Source: Enterobacter sp. 638
GTDB taxonomy: Bacteria; Pseudomonadota; Gammaproteobacteria; Enterobacterales; Enterobacteriaceae
NCBI RefSeq assembly: GCF_000016325.1
Contig: NC_009436.1
Location: 248,001-312,000 of the forward strand
DNA length: 64,000 nt
Direction: 5' to 3'
Shown here: positions 23,760-33,071 of the stretch, in pieces
Position numbering within the stretch: position 1 is the first letter of the stretch
How the letters are laid out: the number at the start of each line of letters is the position of its first letter
The notes under the pieces: generated by a model
Databases searched by the model: none
Told to the model about the DNA's origin: nothing
The model's input: the letters and a program-made list of their open reading frames with translations, nothing else
Position numbers and translations under genes: made by a program

Positions 23760-25109
23760 TTATTCAAACAAATTATGATGAAGTTTCTGCACGACCTGCT
23801 CGGCTTCATGACCCGGCACCAGGAAGCACAGGTTGTAGCTGGATGCGCCGTAGCAAATCATGCGGATGTTGAACGGGTCGAGCACGCCAAACACCTCTTT
23901 GCCCACGCCGCAGGCGCGTGACAGCTTATTGCCGATGATCGCGACCAGCGCCAAATCTTCTTCCACTTCCACGCGGCACAGAGCGGATAGCTCCATCAGC
24001 AGGGACTGCGTCAGCAGCGTATCGCCGGTTGACGTTGAGCCGGTGGTATCCAGCGTCAACGCGATGCTCACTTCCGACGTGGTAATCAAATCAACCGAGA
24101 TATTATGGCGCGCCAGAATACCGAACACTTCGGCGAGAAATCCGCGTGAATGCAGCATATTCAGGCTGTGCAGCGTGACCAGCGTCTGCTTGCGGCGCAT
24201 CGCCAGCGCGCGGAACAGCGGTGGGTTTACGGTGTTTTTGCACACTAATGTGCCGCCCGCTTTTGGATCTTTGCTGGAGCCGACAAACACAGGGATATCG
24301 CTGCGTACGGCAGGCAATAATGTGGCCGGATGCAGCACTTTCGCGCCGAAGGTGGCCATCTCAGCCGCTTCTTCGAACGCAATCACGTCAATACGTTTGG
24401 CGGCAGGTACCACGCGTGGATCGGTGGTATAGATACCCGGGACATCGGTCCAGATATCCACGCGCGTCGCGTACAACGCTTCACCCAGCAGGGCTGCCGT
24501 GTAGTCGCTTCCGCCACGGCCAAGCGTCGTGGTGCGGCCTTTGGCTTCGCTCCCGATAAAGCCCTGAGTAATGACGATACCTTCTGCAAGGCGCGGGGCC
24601 AACTGCTGTTTTGACAGCTCGGAAAGCGTGGCAACGTCCGGCTCGGCGCGGCCAAAACGGTCGCTGGTGCGCATCACTTTACGCACGTCAAACCACTGCG
24701 CCATCACGTCGCGTTCGCGCAGGATCTCAACGAACAGCAGGGTGGACATCAACTCGCCGTGGCTCACCAGTTCGTCGGTCAACGCAGTGGATGTCGCTAG
24801 CGAGGCGGCTTCTGCCAGGGTGGTGATATTTTCCAGCAGGCGTTCAATTTCTTCACGAATGACGTGCGGATTCTGCATACGCTCGAGGATATCGAACTGA
24901 ATTTTGCGCAGCGCATCGAGCTTCACAAAGCGTTCGGTCGCTTCCAGTCCTTCAGACAGCGCAACCAGCAGGTTAGTCACACCTGCTGATGCGGAGAGCA
25001 CAACCAGGCGGGTATCCGGATCGGCCAGCACCACATCGGCGCTGCGGTTCATGGCAGCGTAATCGGCCACGCTGGTCCCGCCAAACTTGGCGACAACAAA
25101 ACTCGTCAT
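23760..25109 (-). CDS. lysC: Lysine-sensitive aspartokinase III LysC
   Basis: Phosphorylates aspartate at the head of lysine, threonine and methionine synthesis. The ATG at 25109 (MTSFVVAKFGGTSVAD) gives 449 residues, the E. coli length; the frame from 25220 adds 37 leader-derived residues. Kinase motif KFGGTSVAD, then TTLGRGGSDYTAALL and the active-site region IWTDVPGIYTTDPRVV. Tandem ACT domains follow (SRGFLAEVFGILARHNISVDL), the lysine feedback site in this enzyme. The expected lysine riboswitch is not recognisable upstream. Confidence 0.97.
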   Translation of the reverse strand: MTSFVVAKFGGTSVADYAAMNRSADVVLADPDTRLVVLSASAGVTNLLVALSEGLEATERFVKLDALRKIQFDILERMQNPHVIREEIERLLENITTLAEAASLATSTALTDELVSHGELMSTLLFVEILRERDVMAQWFDVRKVMRTSDRFGRAEPDVATLSELSKQQLAPRLAEGIVITQGFIGSEAKGRTTTLGRGGSDYTAALLGEALYATRVDIWTDVPGIYTTDPRVVPAAKRIDVIAFEEAAEMATFGAKVLHPATLLPAVRSDIPVFVGSSKDPKAGGTLVCKNTVNPPLFRALAMRRKQTLVTLHSLNMLHSRGFLAEVFGILARHNISVDLITTSEVSIALTLDTTGSTSTGDTLLTQSLLMELSALCRVEVEEDLALVAIIGNKLSRACGVGKEVFGVLDPFNIRMICYGASSYNLCFLVPGHEAEQVVQKLHHNLFE

Positions 25110-25483
25110 AACATCCTCGTGTAGGAAAAGAATAAAGCGACCCTGGCACAAGAATGAAATGAAAACAGGTGCAGGCGCAAATACCGCCCTATAAATAAAA
25201 TGCGGGAGGAGTCCTGTCAACGCTGGGATTATGCGGATTTTTCATGGGGGGTACCCCCTGAGTAACAGGACTTATAAAAGGACGATATTTTATCCTTCAC
25301 TTTATGGCTGAACGGGCTACTTTTGACCGTCCGCAGTCCCAGGATTCAGCAGCTATACTTTTTGGGTCTTTTCACTCGCGTTTGATACAGGCCAGGCCAA
25401 TGGCATAAAAACCATCACAATTTCTCCGCGCAGGCGCTACAATCGACCGCAGTCACAATTCTCAAATCACAAGAGTATTGCTA
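25110..25483. promoter_or_regulatory. lysC-pgi divergent region with structured lysC leader
   Basis: 374 nt without a gene. In the lysC direction there is an inverted repeat AGTCCTGT (25210-25217) / ACAGGACT (25265-25272) enclosing a GGGGGTACCCCC palindrome (25247-25258). The conserved lysine-riboswitch (L-box) cores, such as GCCGA and the closing GGAGGGC-like part, are not found on the minus strand. A short stretch resembles part of the E. coli L-box as I remember it (AGTCCTGT, then GGGGGT), so this may be a degenerate remnant. No motif for pgi control is firmly identified. Confidence 0.6.
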
Positions 25484-27133
25484 ATGAAAAACATCAATCC
25501 AACGCAGACTTCTGCCTGGCAGGCACTACAAAAACACTTCGACGAAATGAAAGACGTCTCCCTCGCGGATCTGTTCGCGAAAGACGGCGACCGTTTCAGC
25601 AAATTCTCCGCAACCTTTGACGATCAGATGCTGGTGGATTTCTCCAAAAACCGCATCACGGAAGAGACGCTGGCGAAATTGCAGGATCTGGCGAAAGAGA
25701 CCGATCTGGCTGGGGCCATCAAGTCCATGTTCTCCGGCGAGAAGATCAACCGCACCGAAGACCGTGCCGTGCTGCACGTTGCGCTGCGTAACCGTAGCAA
25801 TACGCCGATTATGGTTGATGGCAAAGATGTGATGCCAGAAGTCAACGCGGTGCTGGAGAAGATGAAAACCTTCTCAGAAGAAATTATTTCCGGAAGCTGG
25901 AAAGGCTACACCGGTAAAGCGATTACTGATGTGGTCAACATTGGTATCGGCGGCTCTGACCTCGGCCCGTTCATGGTGACCGAAGCGCTGCGCCCGTACA
26001 AAAATCATCTGAACATGCACTTTGTTTCTAACGTCGATGGCACCCACATCGCCGAAGTGCTGAAAAAAGTGAATCCAGAAACCACGCTGTTCCTGGTGGC
26101 GTCTAAAACCTTCACCACCCAGGAGACCATGACCAACGCCCACAGCGCGCGCGACTGGTTCCTGGCAACGGCGGGTGACAACAAACACGTGGCGAAACAC
26201 TTCGCGGCGCTGTCCACCAATGGCAAAGCTGTGGGTGAGTTCGGCATCGACACCGCCAACATGTTTGAATTCTGGGACTGGGTTGGCGGTCGTTATTCTC
26301 TGTGGTCGGCGATTGGCCTGTCGATCATTCTGTCCGTTGGTTACGACAACTTCGTTGAGCTGCTCTCCGGTGCGCACGCGATGGACAAACACTTCGCCAA
26401 CACCGCGCCCGAGAAAAACCTGCCGGTTCTGCTGGCGCTGATCGGCATCTGGTACAACAACTTCTTTGGTGCTGAGACCGAAGCGATCCTGCCGTACGAC
26501 CAGTACATGCACCGCTTTGCGGCGTACTTCCAGCAGGGCAACATGGAATCCAACGGCAAATACGTTGACCGTAACGGCAACGCGGTGGATTACCAGACTG
26601 GCCCAATCATCTGGGGTGAGCCGGGTACCAATGGTCAGCATGCGTTCTATCAGCTGATTCACCAGGGCACCAAAATGGTTCCGTGTGATTTCATCGCGCC
26701 AGCGACAACCCACAACGCGCTGTCCGATCATCACCAGAAGCTGCTGTCTAACTTCTTTGCACAGACCGAAGCACTGGCGTTTGGTAAAGCGCGCGATGTG
26801 GTTGAGCAGGAATACCGCGATTTGGGTAAAGATCCGGCGACGCTGGAAAACGTTGTGCCATTCAAAGTCTTCGAAGGCAACCGCCCAACCAACTCCATCC
26901 TGCTGCGTGAAATTACGCCGTTCAGCCTGGGTGCGTTGATTGCGTTGTATGAGCACAAAATCTTTACTCAGGGTGCCATCCTGAACATCTTCACCTTTGA
27001 CCAGTGGGGCGTTGAGCTGGGCAAACAGCTGGCAAACCGTATTCTGCCGGAGCTGGGTGATGATAAAGATATTAACAGCCATGACAGTTCAACAAATGGT
27101 CTGATTAATCGCTATAAATCCTGGCGCGCGTAA
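25484..27133 (+). CDS. pgi: Glucose-6-phosphate isomerase Pgi
   Basis: Interconverts glucose-6-phosphate and fructose-6-phosphate. The ATG at 25484 ([16 protein letters not shown]) gives 549 residues as in E. coli; a TTG two codons earlier is less likely. PGI signatures: [30 protein letters not shown] and [13 protein letters not shown]. The C-terminal catalytic lysine is in [17 protein letters not shown]. The terminator at 27151 makes it monocistronic. Confidence 0.99.
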   Translation: MKNINPTQTSAWQALQKHFDEMKDVSLADLFAKDGDRFSKFSATFDDQMLVDFSKNRITEETLAKLQDLAKETDLAGAIKSMFSGEKINRTEDRAVLHVALRNRSNTPIMVDGKDVMPEVNAVLEKMKTFSEEIISGSWKGYTGKAITDVVNIGIGGSDLGPFMVTEALRPYKNHLNMHFVSNVDGTHIAEVLKKVNPETTLFLVASKTFTTQETMTNAHSARDWFLATAGDNKHVAKHFAALSTNGKAVGEFGIDTANMFEFWDWVGGRYSLWSAIGLSIILSVGYDNFVELLSGAHAMDKHFANTAPEKNLPVLLALIGIWYNNFFGAETEAILPYDQYMHRFAAYFQQGNMESNGKYVDRNGNAVDYQTGPIIWGEPGTNGQHAFYQLIHQGTKMVPCDFIAPATTHNALSDHHQKLLSNFFAQTEALAFGKARDVVEQEYRDLGKDPATLENVVPFKVFEGNRPTNSILLREITPFSLGALIALYEHKIFTQGAILNIFTFDQWGVELGKQLANRILPELGDDKDINSHDSSTNGLINRYKSWRA

Positions 27134-27150
27134 TCTTTATTCCGTAATAC

Positions 27151-27176
27151 ATGCCGGCGAAATGCTGGCATTTTTT
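27151..27176 (+). terminator. pgi terminator
   Basis: ATGCCGGC-gaaat-GCTGGCAT (one G-T wobble) followed by six T, 17 nt after pgi. Confidence 0.88.
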
Positions 27177-27497
27177 ATCGGATAATTCCGGTTGTCCGTT
27201 ACCTGACGCAAATTTCTATTATGAGTTTAATCCGAAAAGCCTGATTTCCCCGTTAATTACTGCGGGTTTTTTTAGGAAAATACGGAGTGTGAACGTTGTT
27301 TGTTATATTTTAAGTTATTGAATATAAATAAATTTATTAATATTTATTTGCGGATTATATTTCCTTTCATCCATTTATCCTAAAACCGCCTGGCTATTTC
27401 CCCGTACGTCAATCCGCCTGCTTTAGTTGTGTATACTCGAATCCGCCTGAATTTCTTTTTGGGCAAATCTCCATTCATTCATTGAAGGGAAATTGTT
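27177..27497. promoter_or_regulatory. A/T-rich upstream region of yjbEFGH
   Basis: 321 nt with no gene. It holds a weak CCCG/CGGG hairpin with a T-run (27249-27273) and a very A/T-rich block (about 27300-27365). A TATACT -10-like hexamer lies about 60 bp before yjbE (27430-27435). Rcs regulation is known for this operon in E. coli, but I could not place a confident RcsB box. Confidence 0.5.
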
Positions 27498-27740
27498 ATG
27501 AAGAAAGTACTGTATGGCATTTTTGCCATAACTGCGCTTGCGGCAACGTCTGTCTATGCAGCTCCGGTTCAGGTCGGGGAAGCAGCAGGCTCAGCAGCAA
27601 CGTCTGCCTCAGCGGGGAGTTCTACCGCGACGGCGACAAGCACCGTAGGCTCGGCCGTGGGTGTCGCTCTGGCGGCAACCGGTGGCGGTGATGGCTCCAA
27701 TACCGGAACCACGACCACCACGACAACCAGCACTCAGTAA
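27498..27740 (+). CDS. yjbE: Small secreted Ser/Thr/Ala-rich protein YjbE
   Basis: 80 residues, the E. coli length. Sec signal peptide [21 protein letters not shown] with cleavage near AYA/AP. The mature part is low complexity (Ala, Ser, Gly, Thr) and ends in a threonine run ([10 protein letters not shown]). First gene of the yjbEFGH operon, linked in E. coli to exopolysaccharide production and Rcs control. Biochemical role unknown. Confidence 0.92.
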   Translation: MKKVLYGIFAITALAATSVYAAPVQVGEAAGSAATSASAGSSTATATSTVGSAVGVALAATGGGDGSNTGTTTTTTTSTQ

Positions 27741-27759
27741 TCACGGGTGTTTTAATCAT

Positions 27760-27779
27760 AACCACACTTCGGTGTGGTT
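27760..27779 (+). terminator. Intercistronic hairpin between yjbE and yjbF
   Basis: AACCACAC-ttcg-GTGTGGTT with a UUCG loop; the tail TATTTCGCCCCTT is only partly T-rich. It may attenuate yjbFGH relative to yjbE, or protect the short yjbE mRNA. Confidence 0.65.
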
Positions 27780-27803
27780 ATTTCGCCCCTTCGGAGAAGA
27801 GTC

Positions 27804-28442
27804 GTGAAGCGACCTGCAATCATTCTGATTTGCCTGCTTTTACAGGCCTGCTCAGCCACCACAAAAGGGCTGGGCAACTCACTGTGGGACAGCGTGTTTG
27901 GCACGCCTGGCGTACATCTTACGGACGATGACATCCAGAACATGCCGTATGCCAGCCAGTACATGCAGTTAAACGATGGCCCGCAGCTTTTTGTGGTGCT
28001 CGCTTTCGATGAAAACGGGCAGCAGAAATGGGTGACGCAAGATCAGGCCACCATCGTGACGCAGCATGGGCGTATCGTGAAAACCCTGCTGGGCGGTGAC
28101 AACCTGCTTGAGGTGAATAATCTCGCGGCGGACCCGCTCATCAAACCCAATCAAATTGTCGATGGTGCAAGCTGGACGCGCACTCTGGGCTGGACCGAGC
28201 ACAAGCAGGTCCGCTACGCCACCGCGCGTTCCGTTTTCCGCTGGGACGGCACGGATACCGTAACGCTGGGCAGCGATGAAACCCAGGTCCGCGTGCTGGA
28301 TGAAGAAGTTACAACCGATCGGGCGACGTGGCATAACCGCTTCTGGGTGGATGAGGAAGGGCAGATTCGTCAGTCGCTGCAGTACCTTGGCGCGGATTTC
28401 TTCCCGGTAAAAGCCACCCTGATCAAGGCGGCGAAATCATGA
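27804..28442 (+). CDS. yjbF: YjbF lipoprotein (GfcB family)
   Basis: 212 residues from the GTG at 27804 (VKRPAIILICLLLQACSATTKG), equal to E. coli and preceded by GGAG 8 nt upstream. The lipobox LLQAC marks a lipoprotein. A start at 27774 would put the hairpin inside the coding region and break the signal peptide. Family GfcB/YmcC, paired with YjbG (GfcC) and YjbH (GfcD), involved in polysaccharide secretion. Stop overlaps the yjbG start (ATGA). Confidence 0.93.
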   Translation: MKRPAIILICLLLQACSATTKGLGNSLWDSVFGTPGVHLTDDDIQNMPYASQYMQLNDGPQLFVVLAFDENGQQKWVTQDQATIVTQHGRIVKTLLGGDNLLEVNNLAADPLIKPNQIVDGASWTRTLGWTEHKQVRYATARSVFRWDGTDTVTLGSDETQVRVLDEEVTTDRATWHNRFWVDEEGQIRQSLQYLGADFFPVKATLIKAAKS

Positions 28443-29176
28443 AAATCATCACAAGCGTTGCGCTGATCGTCACGCTCGCCGCGCCGCTGGCGTGGTCTGC
28501 GGGCACCGTTAAGGTCTATACCCCGGACAACAAAGAGCCAAAAACCTTATCCAATGCTGAACATCTGATCGATCTCGTTGGGCAGCCCCGGCTGGCAAAC
28601 AGCTGGTGGCCCGGCGCCATCATCAGCGAACGCCAGGCAACGGCGATAGCAGAACAAAAACACCAGGCCTTACTGGCTCGCCTGACCGGACTGGCAGAGC
28701 AAGAAGACGGCGACACGGCGGCAGCAATCAATGCGGTGCGCCAGCAGTTGCAGGCGATCACCGTAACCGGACGCCAGCGGGTGAATCTGGATCCCGATGA
28801 AGTCCGCGTAACGGAAAACGGCAACCCGACGCTGGAAGGCGACTACACGCTGTGGATTGTGGCGAAGCCTTCAACCGTTACCGTGGCGGGATTGGTCAGC
28901 AGCCCAGGCCAAAAACCCTTTACGCCAGGGCGCGACGTAGCGAGTTATCTGGATGAACAACACTTGCTGAGTGGTGCGGAAAACAGCTACGCGTGGGTGA
29001 TTTACCCCGATGGCCGCAGGCAAAACGTCCCTGTAGCGTACTGGAATAAGCGCCACATCGAACCCATGCCGGGCAGCGTGATTTTTGTCGGCTTTGCCGA
29101 TCACTTCTGGACGAAGGCATATGACGGGCTGAACACCGACATTCTTCGCTCTCTGACGCAGCGGATACCGGATTAA
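28439..29176 (+). CDS. yjbG: YjbG, GfcC-family periplasmic polysaccharide-export protein
   Basis: 245 residues, the E. coli length. Sec signal peptide [22 protein letters not shown]. Of the GfcC/YmcB type, which resembles ubiquitin-like/SLBB folds of polysaccharide export proteins; [19 protein letters not shown] falls in that part. Overlaps yjbF by 4 nt and yjbH by 1 nt, so the three are translationally coupled. Confidence 0.92.
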   Translation: MKIITSVALIVTLAAPLAWSAGTVKVYTPDNKEPKTLSNAEHLIDLVGQPRLANSWWPGAIISERQATAIAEQKHQALLARLTGLAEQEDGDTAAAINAVRQQLQAITVTGRQRVNLDPDEVRVTENGNPTLEGDYTLWIVAKPSTVTVAGLVSSPGQKPFTPGRDVASYLDEQHLLSGAENSYAWVIYPDGRRQNVPVAYWNKRHIEPMPGSVIFVGFADHFWTKAYDGLNTDILRSLTQRIPD

Positions 29177-31272
29177 TGAAAAGACCTTATCTCTATAGCA
29201 TGCTGGCGCTGTGCGTAAGCGCTGCCTGTCATGCCGAAACATATCCGGCACCCATTGGCCCATCACAGTCAGATTTCGGCGGCGTCGGGCTCATGCAAAC
29301 GCCCACCGCGCGTATGGCGCGTGAGGGCGAAATTAGTCTTAACTATCGCGATAACGACCAGTACCGCTACTACTCCGCTTCCGTACAGCTTTTCCCATGG
29401 CTGGAAACGACGCTGCGTTATACCGATGTGCGCACCAAACAGTACAGCAGCGTTGATGCGTTTTCTGGTAACCAGACTTACAAAGACAAAGCGTTCGACC
29501 TCAAACTGCGTCTGTGGGAAGAGAGCTACTGGATGCCGCAGGTGTCTGTGGGCGCGCGTGATATCGGCGGTACAGGGCTTTTTGATGCGGAATATCTGGT
29601 CGCCAGCAAAGCCTGGGGACCGTTCGATTTCTCACTCGGTTTGGGCTGGGGGTATCTCGGCACCAGCGGCAACGTGAAAAACCCATTCTGCTCCTACAGC
29701 GACAAATATTGCTATCGCGACAACAGCTATAAGAAAGCCGGTTCGGTGAGCGGGGACCAGATGTTCCACGGCCCGGCATCACTGTTCGGTGGCGTGGAAT
29801 ATCAAACGCCATGGCAGCCGCTGCGCCTGAAGCTGGAATACGAAGGCAACAACTATACCGAAGACTTTGCGGGCAAGATTGAGCAGAAGAGCAAGTTTAA
29901 CGTTGGCGCTATTTACCGCGTCACCGATTGGGCCGACGTTAACCTCAGCTACGAGCGCGGCAACACCGTGATGTTTGGTTTTACGCTGCGCACCAACTTT
30001 AACGATATGCGGCCGTCCTATAACGACAATGCGCGACCGAAGTATCAGCCGCAGCCGCAGGACGCGATCATTCAGCACTCGGTGGTGGCGAATCAGCTCA
30101 CGCTGCTGAAATACAATGCGGGCCTTGCCGATCCTAAAATTCAGGCAAAAGGTGACACGCTATACGTCACGGGCGAGCAGGTGAAATACCGCGATTCCCG
30201 CGAAGGCATAGAGCGCGCCAATCGGATCATCATGAACGATCTGCCGGATGGGATCCGCACGATCCGCGTGACGGAAAATCGCCTCAATATGCCGCAGGTG
30301 ACGACCGAAACGGACGTGGCCAGCCTGAAGCTTCATCTCGAAGGCGAACCGCTGGGGCATGAAACCGAACTGGTGCAAAAACGCGTAGAACCGGTGGTAC
30401 CAGAAACCACCGAGCAGGGCTGGTATATCGACAAATCTCGCTTTGATTTCCATGTCGATCCGGTGCTGAACCAGTCCGTTGGTGGGCCAGAAAACTTCTA
30501 TATGTACCAGTTGGGCGTAATGGCCACGGCGGATCTGTGGGTGACGGATCATCTCCTGACCACCGGTAGCCTGTTTGGCAATATCGCCAATAACTACGAC
30601 AAATTTAACTACACCAATCCACCAAGCGACTCAAAATTGCCGCGTGTGCGTACCCGCGTGCGCGAGTATGTGCAGAACGATGTGTATGTGAACAACATGC
30701 AGGCCAACTACTTCCAGTATCTCGGCAACAGTTTCTATGGCCAGGTGTATGGCGGTTATCTGGAAACCATGTACGGCGGCGCGGGTGCAGAACTCCTGTA
30801 CCGCCCGGTCGATAGCAACTGGGCGTTTGGTCTTGATGCCAACTACGTGAAACAGCGTGACTGGCGTAGCGCGCAGGACATGATGAAGTTCACCGATTAC
30901 AGCGTCAAAACCGGGCATTTGACTGCCTACTGGACCCCGTCATTTGCGCAGGACGTGCTGGTGAAAGCCAGCGTCGGGCAGTATCTGGCGGGCGATAAAG
31001 GCGGCACGTTGGAGATCGCCAAACGCTTCGACAGCGGCGTGGTGGTCGGCGGTTACGCCACGATTACCAACGTTTCGCCAGAAGAATACGGCGAAGGGGA
31101 CTTCACCAAAGGCGTGTATGTGTCGATTCCGCTGGATCTGTTCTCATCCGGACCAACCCGCAGCCGTGCGGCAATTGGCTGGACGCCGCTAACGCGCGAC
31201 GGGGGTCAGCAGCTTGGACGTAAGTTCCAGCTGTATGACATGACCAGCGATCGGAGCGTGAACTTCCGCTGA
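29176..31272 (+). CDS. yjbH: YjbH outer-membrane beta-barrel (GfcD family)
   Basis: 698 residues, the E. coli length. The signal peptide [20 protein letters not shown] contains a cysteine that could serve as a weak lipobox (SAAC), or cleavage may follow HA. Starts with [20 protein letters not shown], then many alternating strands and aromatic girdles, ending [11 protein letters not shown]. Predicted outer-membrane export channel for the yjb polysaccharide. Last gene of the operon; the palindrome pair at 31279-31349 follows. Confidence 0.94.
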   Translation: MKRPYLYSMLALCVSAACHAETYPAPIGPSQSDFGGVGLMQTPTARMAREGEISLNYRDNDQYRYYSASVQLFPWLETTLRYTDVRTKQYSSVDAFSGNQTYKDKAFDLKLRLWEESYWMPQVSVGARDIGGTGLFDAEYLVASKAWGPFDFSLGLGWGYLGTSGNVKNPFCSYSDKYCYRDNSYKKAGSVSGDQMFHGPASLFGGVEYQTPWQPLRLKLEYEGNNYTEDFAGKIEQKSKFNVGAIYRVTDWADVNLSYERGNTVMFGFTLRTNFNDMRPSYNDNARPKYQPQPQDAIIQHSVVANQLTLLKYNAGLADPKIQAKGDTLYVTGEQVKYRDSREGIERANRIIMNDLPDGIRTIRVTENRLNMPQVTTETDVASLKLHLEGEPLGHETELVQKRVEPVVPETTEQGWYIDKSRFDFHVDPVLNQSVGGPENFYMYQLGVMATADLWVTDHLLTTGSLFGNIANNYDKFNYTNPPSDSKLPRVRTRVREYVQNDVYVNNMQANYFQYLGNSFYGQVYGGYLETMYGGAGAELLYRPVDSNWAFGLDANYVKQRDWRSAQDMMKFTDYSVKTGHLTAYWTPSFAQDVLVKASVGQYLAGDKGGTLEIAKRFDSGVVVGGYATITNVSPEEYGEGDFTKGVYVSIPLDLFSSGPTRSRAAIGWTPLTRDGGQQLGRKFQLYDMTSDRSVNFR

Positions 31273-31278
31273 TGCTTT

Positions 31279-31349
31279 CCCCTCACCCTCTGCCCAAAGG
31301 GGGCTGGTTTTCGCCCTCTCCCTTTTAGAGAGAGGGCCGGGGTGAGGGG
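31279..31349. repeat. Head-to-head CCCTCACCC / GGGTGAGGG palindrome pair after yjbH
   Basis: Begins CCCCTCACCC, includes CCCTCTCCC-ttttaga-GAGAGGG and ends GGGGTGAGGGG. Two opposed copies of the family core therefore face each other with about 30 bp between, as in a BIME. It lies at the 3' end of yjbEFGH, 98 bp before psiE. Confidence 0.8.
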
Positions 31350-31446
31350 TATTATTTTGCTTTGCATAAAACATAAACAAAAAATATAGATCTCCGTCAC
31401 AATTTTGCGTTATACAGGTACTTCGCCCCTGAGATTGAGGTGCTGT

Positions 31447-31857
31447 ATGACATCCCTGACGCGTCCGCGCGTTGAGTTTATCTCAACGATTCTCCAGACC
31501 GTGTTGAATATGGGTCTGTTAAGCCTTGGCCTGATACTGGTCGTCTTTCTGGGCAAAGAAACGGTGCATCTGGCTGATGTGCTGTTCGCCCCCGAGCAAA
31601 CCAGCAAATATGAGCTGGTGGAAGGACTGGTGGTCTACTTTCTCTACTTCGAATTTATCGCCCTGATTGTGAAGTACTTTCAATCCGGCTTTCACTTCCC
31701 GCTGCGTTATTTTGTCTATATCGGGATCACCGCGATTGTGCGGCTGATCATCGTCGATCATAAATCACCGCTCGACGTGCTGATCTACTCGGCGGCGATC
31801 CTGCTGTTGGTGATCACCCTGTGGCTGTGCAACTCCAAACGGCTGAAGCGGGAATAA
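31447..31857 (+). CDS. psiE: Phosphate-starvation-inducible protein PsiE
   Basis: 136 residues from the ATG at 31447 ([17 protein letters not shown]), the E. coli length; the longer frame from 31405 lacks homology. Four hydrophobic helices, e.g. [25 protein letters not shown] and [14 protein letters not shown], mark an inner-membrane protein. Induced by phosphate starvation in E. coli; molecular function unknown. E. coli xylE, which follows there, is absent. Confidence 0.95.
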   Translation: MTSLTRPRVEFISTILQTVLNMGLLSLGLILVVFLGKETVHLADVLFAPEQTSKYELVEGLVVYFLYFEFIALIVKYFQSGFHFPLRYFVYIGITAIVRLIIVDHKSPLDVLIYSAAILLLVITLWLCNSKRLKRE

Positions 31858-31881
31858 AAAAATGGCGGCCCGAGGGCCGCC
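31856..31881 (-). terminator. Hairpin with T-run on minus strand (end of malEFG)
   Basis: GGCGGCCC-tc-GGGCCGCC hairpin abutting the psiE stop. Seven A on the plus strand precede it, so the T-run suits transcripts on the minus strand, i.e. malG readthrough after the ERIC element. Confidence 0.65.
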
Positions 31882-31899
31882 AAACAACAGTCACAAGTT

Positions 31900-32022
31900 A
31901 ACTCGTCATATTTCAGGCTGCTGATGCGTTGGCTGCGTTCGTTCACCCCAGTCACTTACTTGAGTAAGCTCCTGGGGATTCACTCACTTGCCGCCTTCCA
32001 GCACCCCGAAATATTTAGAGTT
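31900..32022. repeat. ERIC element (intergenic repeat unit) between psiE and malG
   Basis: An imperfect palindrome with the two diagnostic ERIC cores, CCCCAGTCACTTACTT and GTAAGCTCCTGGGGATTCAC. The ends CGTCATATTTC and GAAATAT are inverted. Length about 120 bp against the usual 127. Confidence 0.93.
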
Positions 32023-32078
32023 TTGGGTCAATACATTACGTCAAAGTTGAGGGTTGCAGTGGCATAACATGATGAAAC

Positions 32079-32969
32079 TTAACCTTTCACACCGCCTGCC
32101 GTCAGGCCGTTCACCAGCCAGCGCTGAGCTAGCAGGAACACCACGGTAATCGGGATGGCGGAGAGTACAGCGGCTGCGGCAAAGTCGCCCCACAGGTAGT
32201 TTTGCGGGTTGAGATATTGCTGCATACCGACTGCCAGCGTGTAGCTATTCACATCACGCAGCAGCAGGGACGCGACCGGCACTTCAGTAATGGCCGCGAT
32301 AAACGACAGAATAAAGACCACGGCCAGAATCGGCACCGACAGCGGTAACAGTACCAGGCGGAAGGCCTGCCATGGCGTGGCACCATCCAGCGCAGCCGCT
32401 TCTTCCAGCGATCCGTCGATGGTTTCGAAATAACCTTTAATCGTCCATACATGCAGCGCGATGCCGCCCAGATAGGCGAAGATCACGCCGCCGTGCGTGT
32501 TTAGACCGATAAACGGTACGTATTGACCGAGACGGTCAAACAACGCGTACAACGCCACCAGCGACAGCACCGCCGGGAACATCTGGAAAATCAACATCCC
32601 TTTCAGCAGCGTCGCTTTGCCCGGGAAGCGCATGCGGGCAAACGCGTAAGCACAGGTGGTTGAGAGTGCCACAATCCCCACGGCGGTAATACCGGCCACT
32701 TTGATTGAGTTCCACAGCCACAGCAGAACCGGGAACGGCGGCGGCGTCACGCGGCCATCGGCGTGCTCGACGCTAAAACCTAACGCCAGTCGCCAGTGCT
32801 CCCAAGAGATTTTTTCCGGGATCAGGCTGCCGGTAGCAAAGTTGCCCTCGCGCAGCGAGATGGCGATAACCATCAGCAGCGGGAACATAATGGCTGCGAT
32901 AAAAATCAGCAGACCTAAGTGCGTCGCGAAGAGGCGCAGCTTTTGAGATTTGGGTTGGACCATAGCCAT
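32079..32969 (-). CDS. malG: Maltose ABC transporter permease MalG
   Basis: Inner-membrane permease of MalFGK2 that carries maltodextrins from MalE. 296 residues, the E. coli length ([14 protein letters not shown]). Six membrane helices; the EAA loop [22 protein letters not shown] docks on MalK. The C-terminal LTAGGVKG reaches the transporter interior. Last gene of malEFG; malF lies 102 nt upstream, with a hairpin in the gap. Confidence 0.98.
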   Translation of the reverse strand: MAMVQPKSQKLRLFATHLGLLIFIAAIMFPLLMVIAISLREGNFATGSLIPEKISWEHWRLALGFSVEHADGRVTPPPFPVLLWLWNSIKVAGITAVGIVALSTTCAYAFARMRFPGKATLLKGMLIFQMFPAVLSLVALYALFDRLGQYVPFIGLNTHGGVIFAYLGGIALHVWTIKGYFETIDGSLEEAAALDGATPWQAFRLVLLPLSVPILAVVFILSFIAAITEVPVASLLLRDVNSYTLAVGMQQYLNPQNYLWGDFAAAAVLSAIPITVVFLLAQRWLVNGLTAGGVKG

Positions 32970-33011
32970 AATAATTCTTACTCCTTAATACCGCTCCAGG
33001 CTATTTCACTT

Positions 33012-33044
33012 GCCAGTCTGAACGCTGGCAGCGTCCAGACTGGC
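33012..33044. other. Hairpin in the malF-malG gap
   Basis: GCCAGTCTG (33012-33020) and CAGACTGGC (33036-33044) pair, then after one A-C mismatch ACGCT pairs with AGCGT around a GGC loop: 14 pairs in 33 nt. No T-run. It may affect malG translation or mRNA stability. Confidence 0.75.
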
Positions 33045-33071
33045 TGCGCCAATGACGCCTGGTGATTCCGA

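Noticed and set aside
25484..25600. Lysine riboswitch oriented towards pgi
   Set aside because: A GGAGGAGTCC stretch on the plus strand at 25205 looked L-box-like, but there is no further core, and lysine control of pgi makes no sense.
25874..27082. 402-residue open frame antisense to pgi
   Set aside because: It is the mirror of a highly conserved gene with strong codon bias, has no SD or homology, and its composition (rich in Arg, Gln, Val, Phe) is typical of antisense frames.
31394..31414. Pho box upstream of psiE
   Set aside because: CCGTCACAATTTTGCGTTA has partial similarity to two CTGTCA repeats, but too many mismatches to report as a site, although psiE is phosphate-regulated in E. 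coli.
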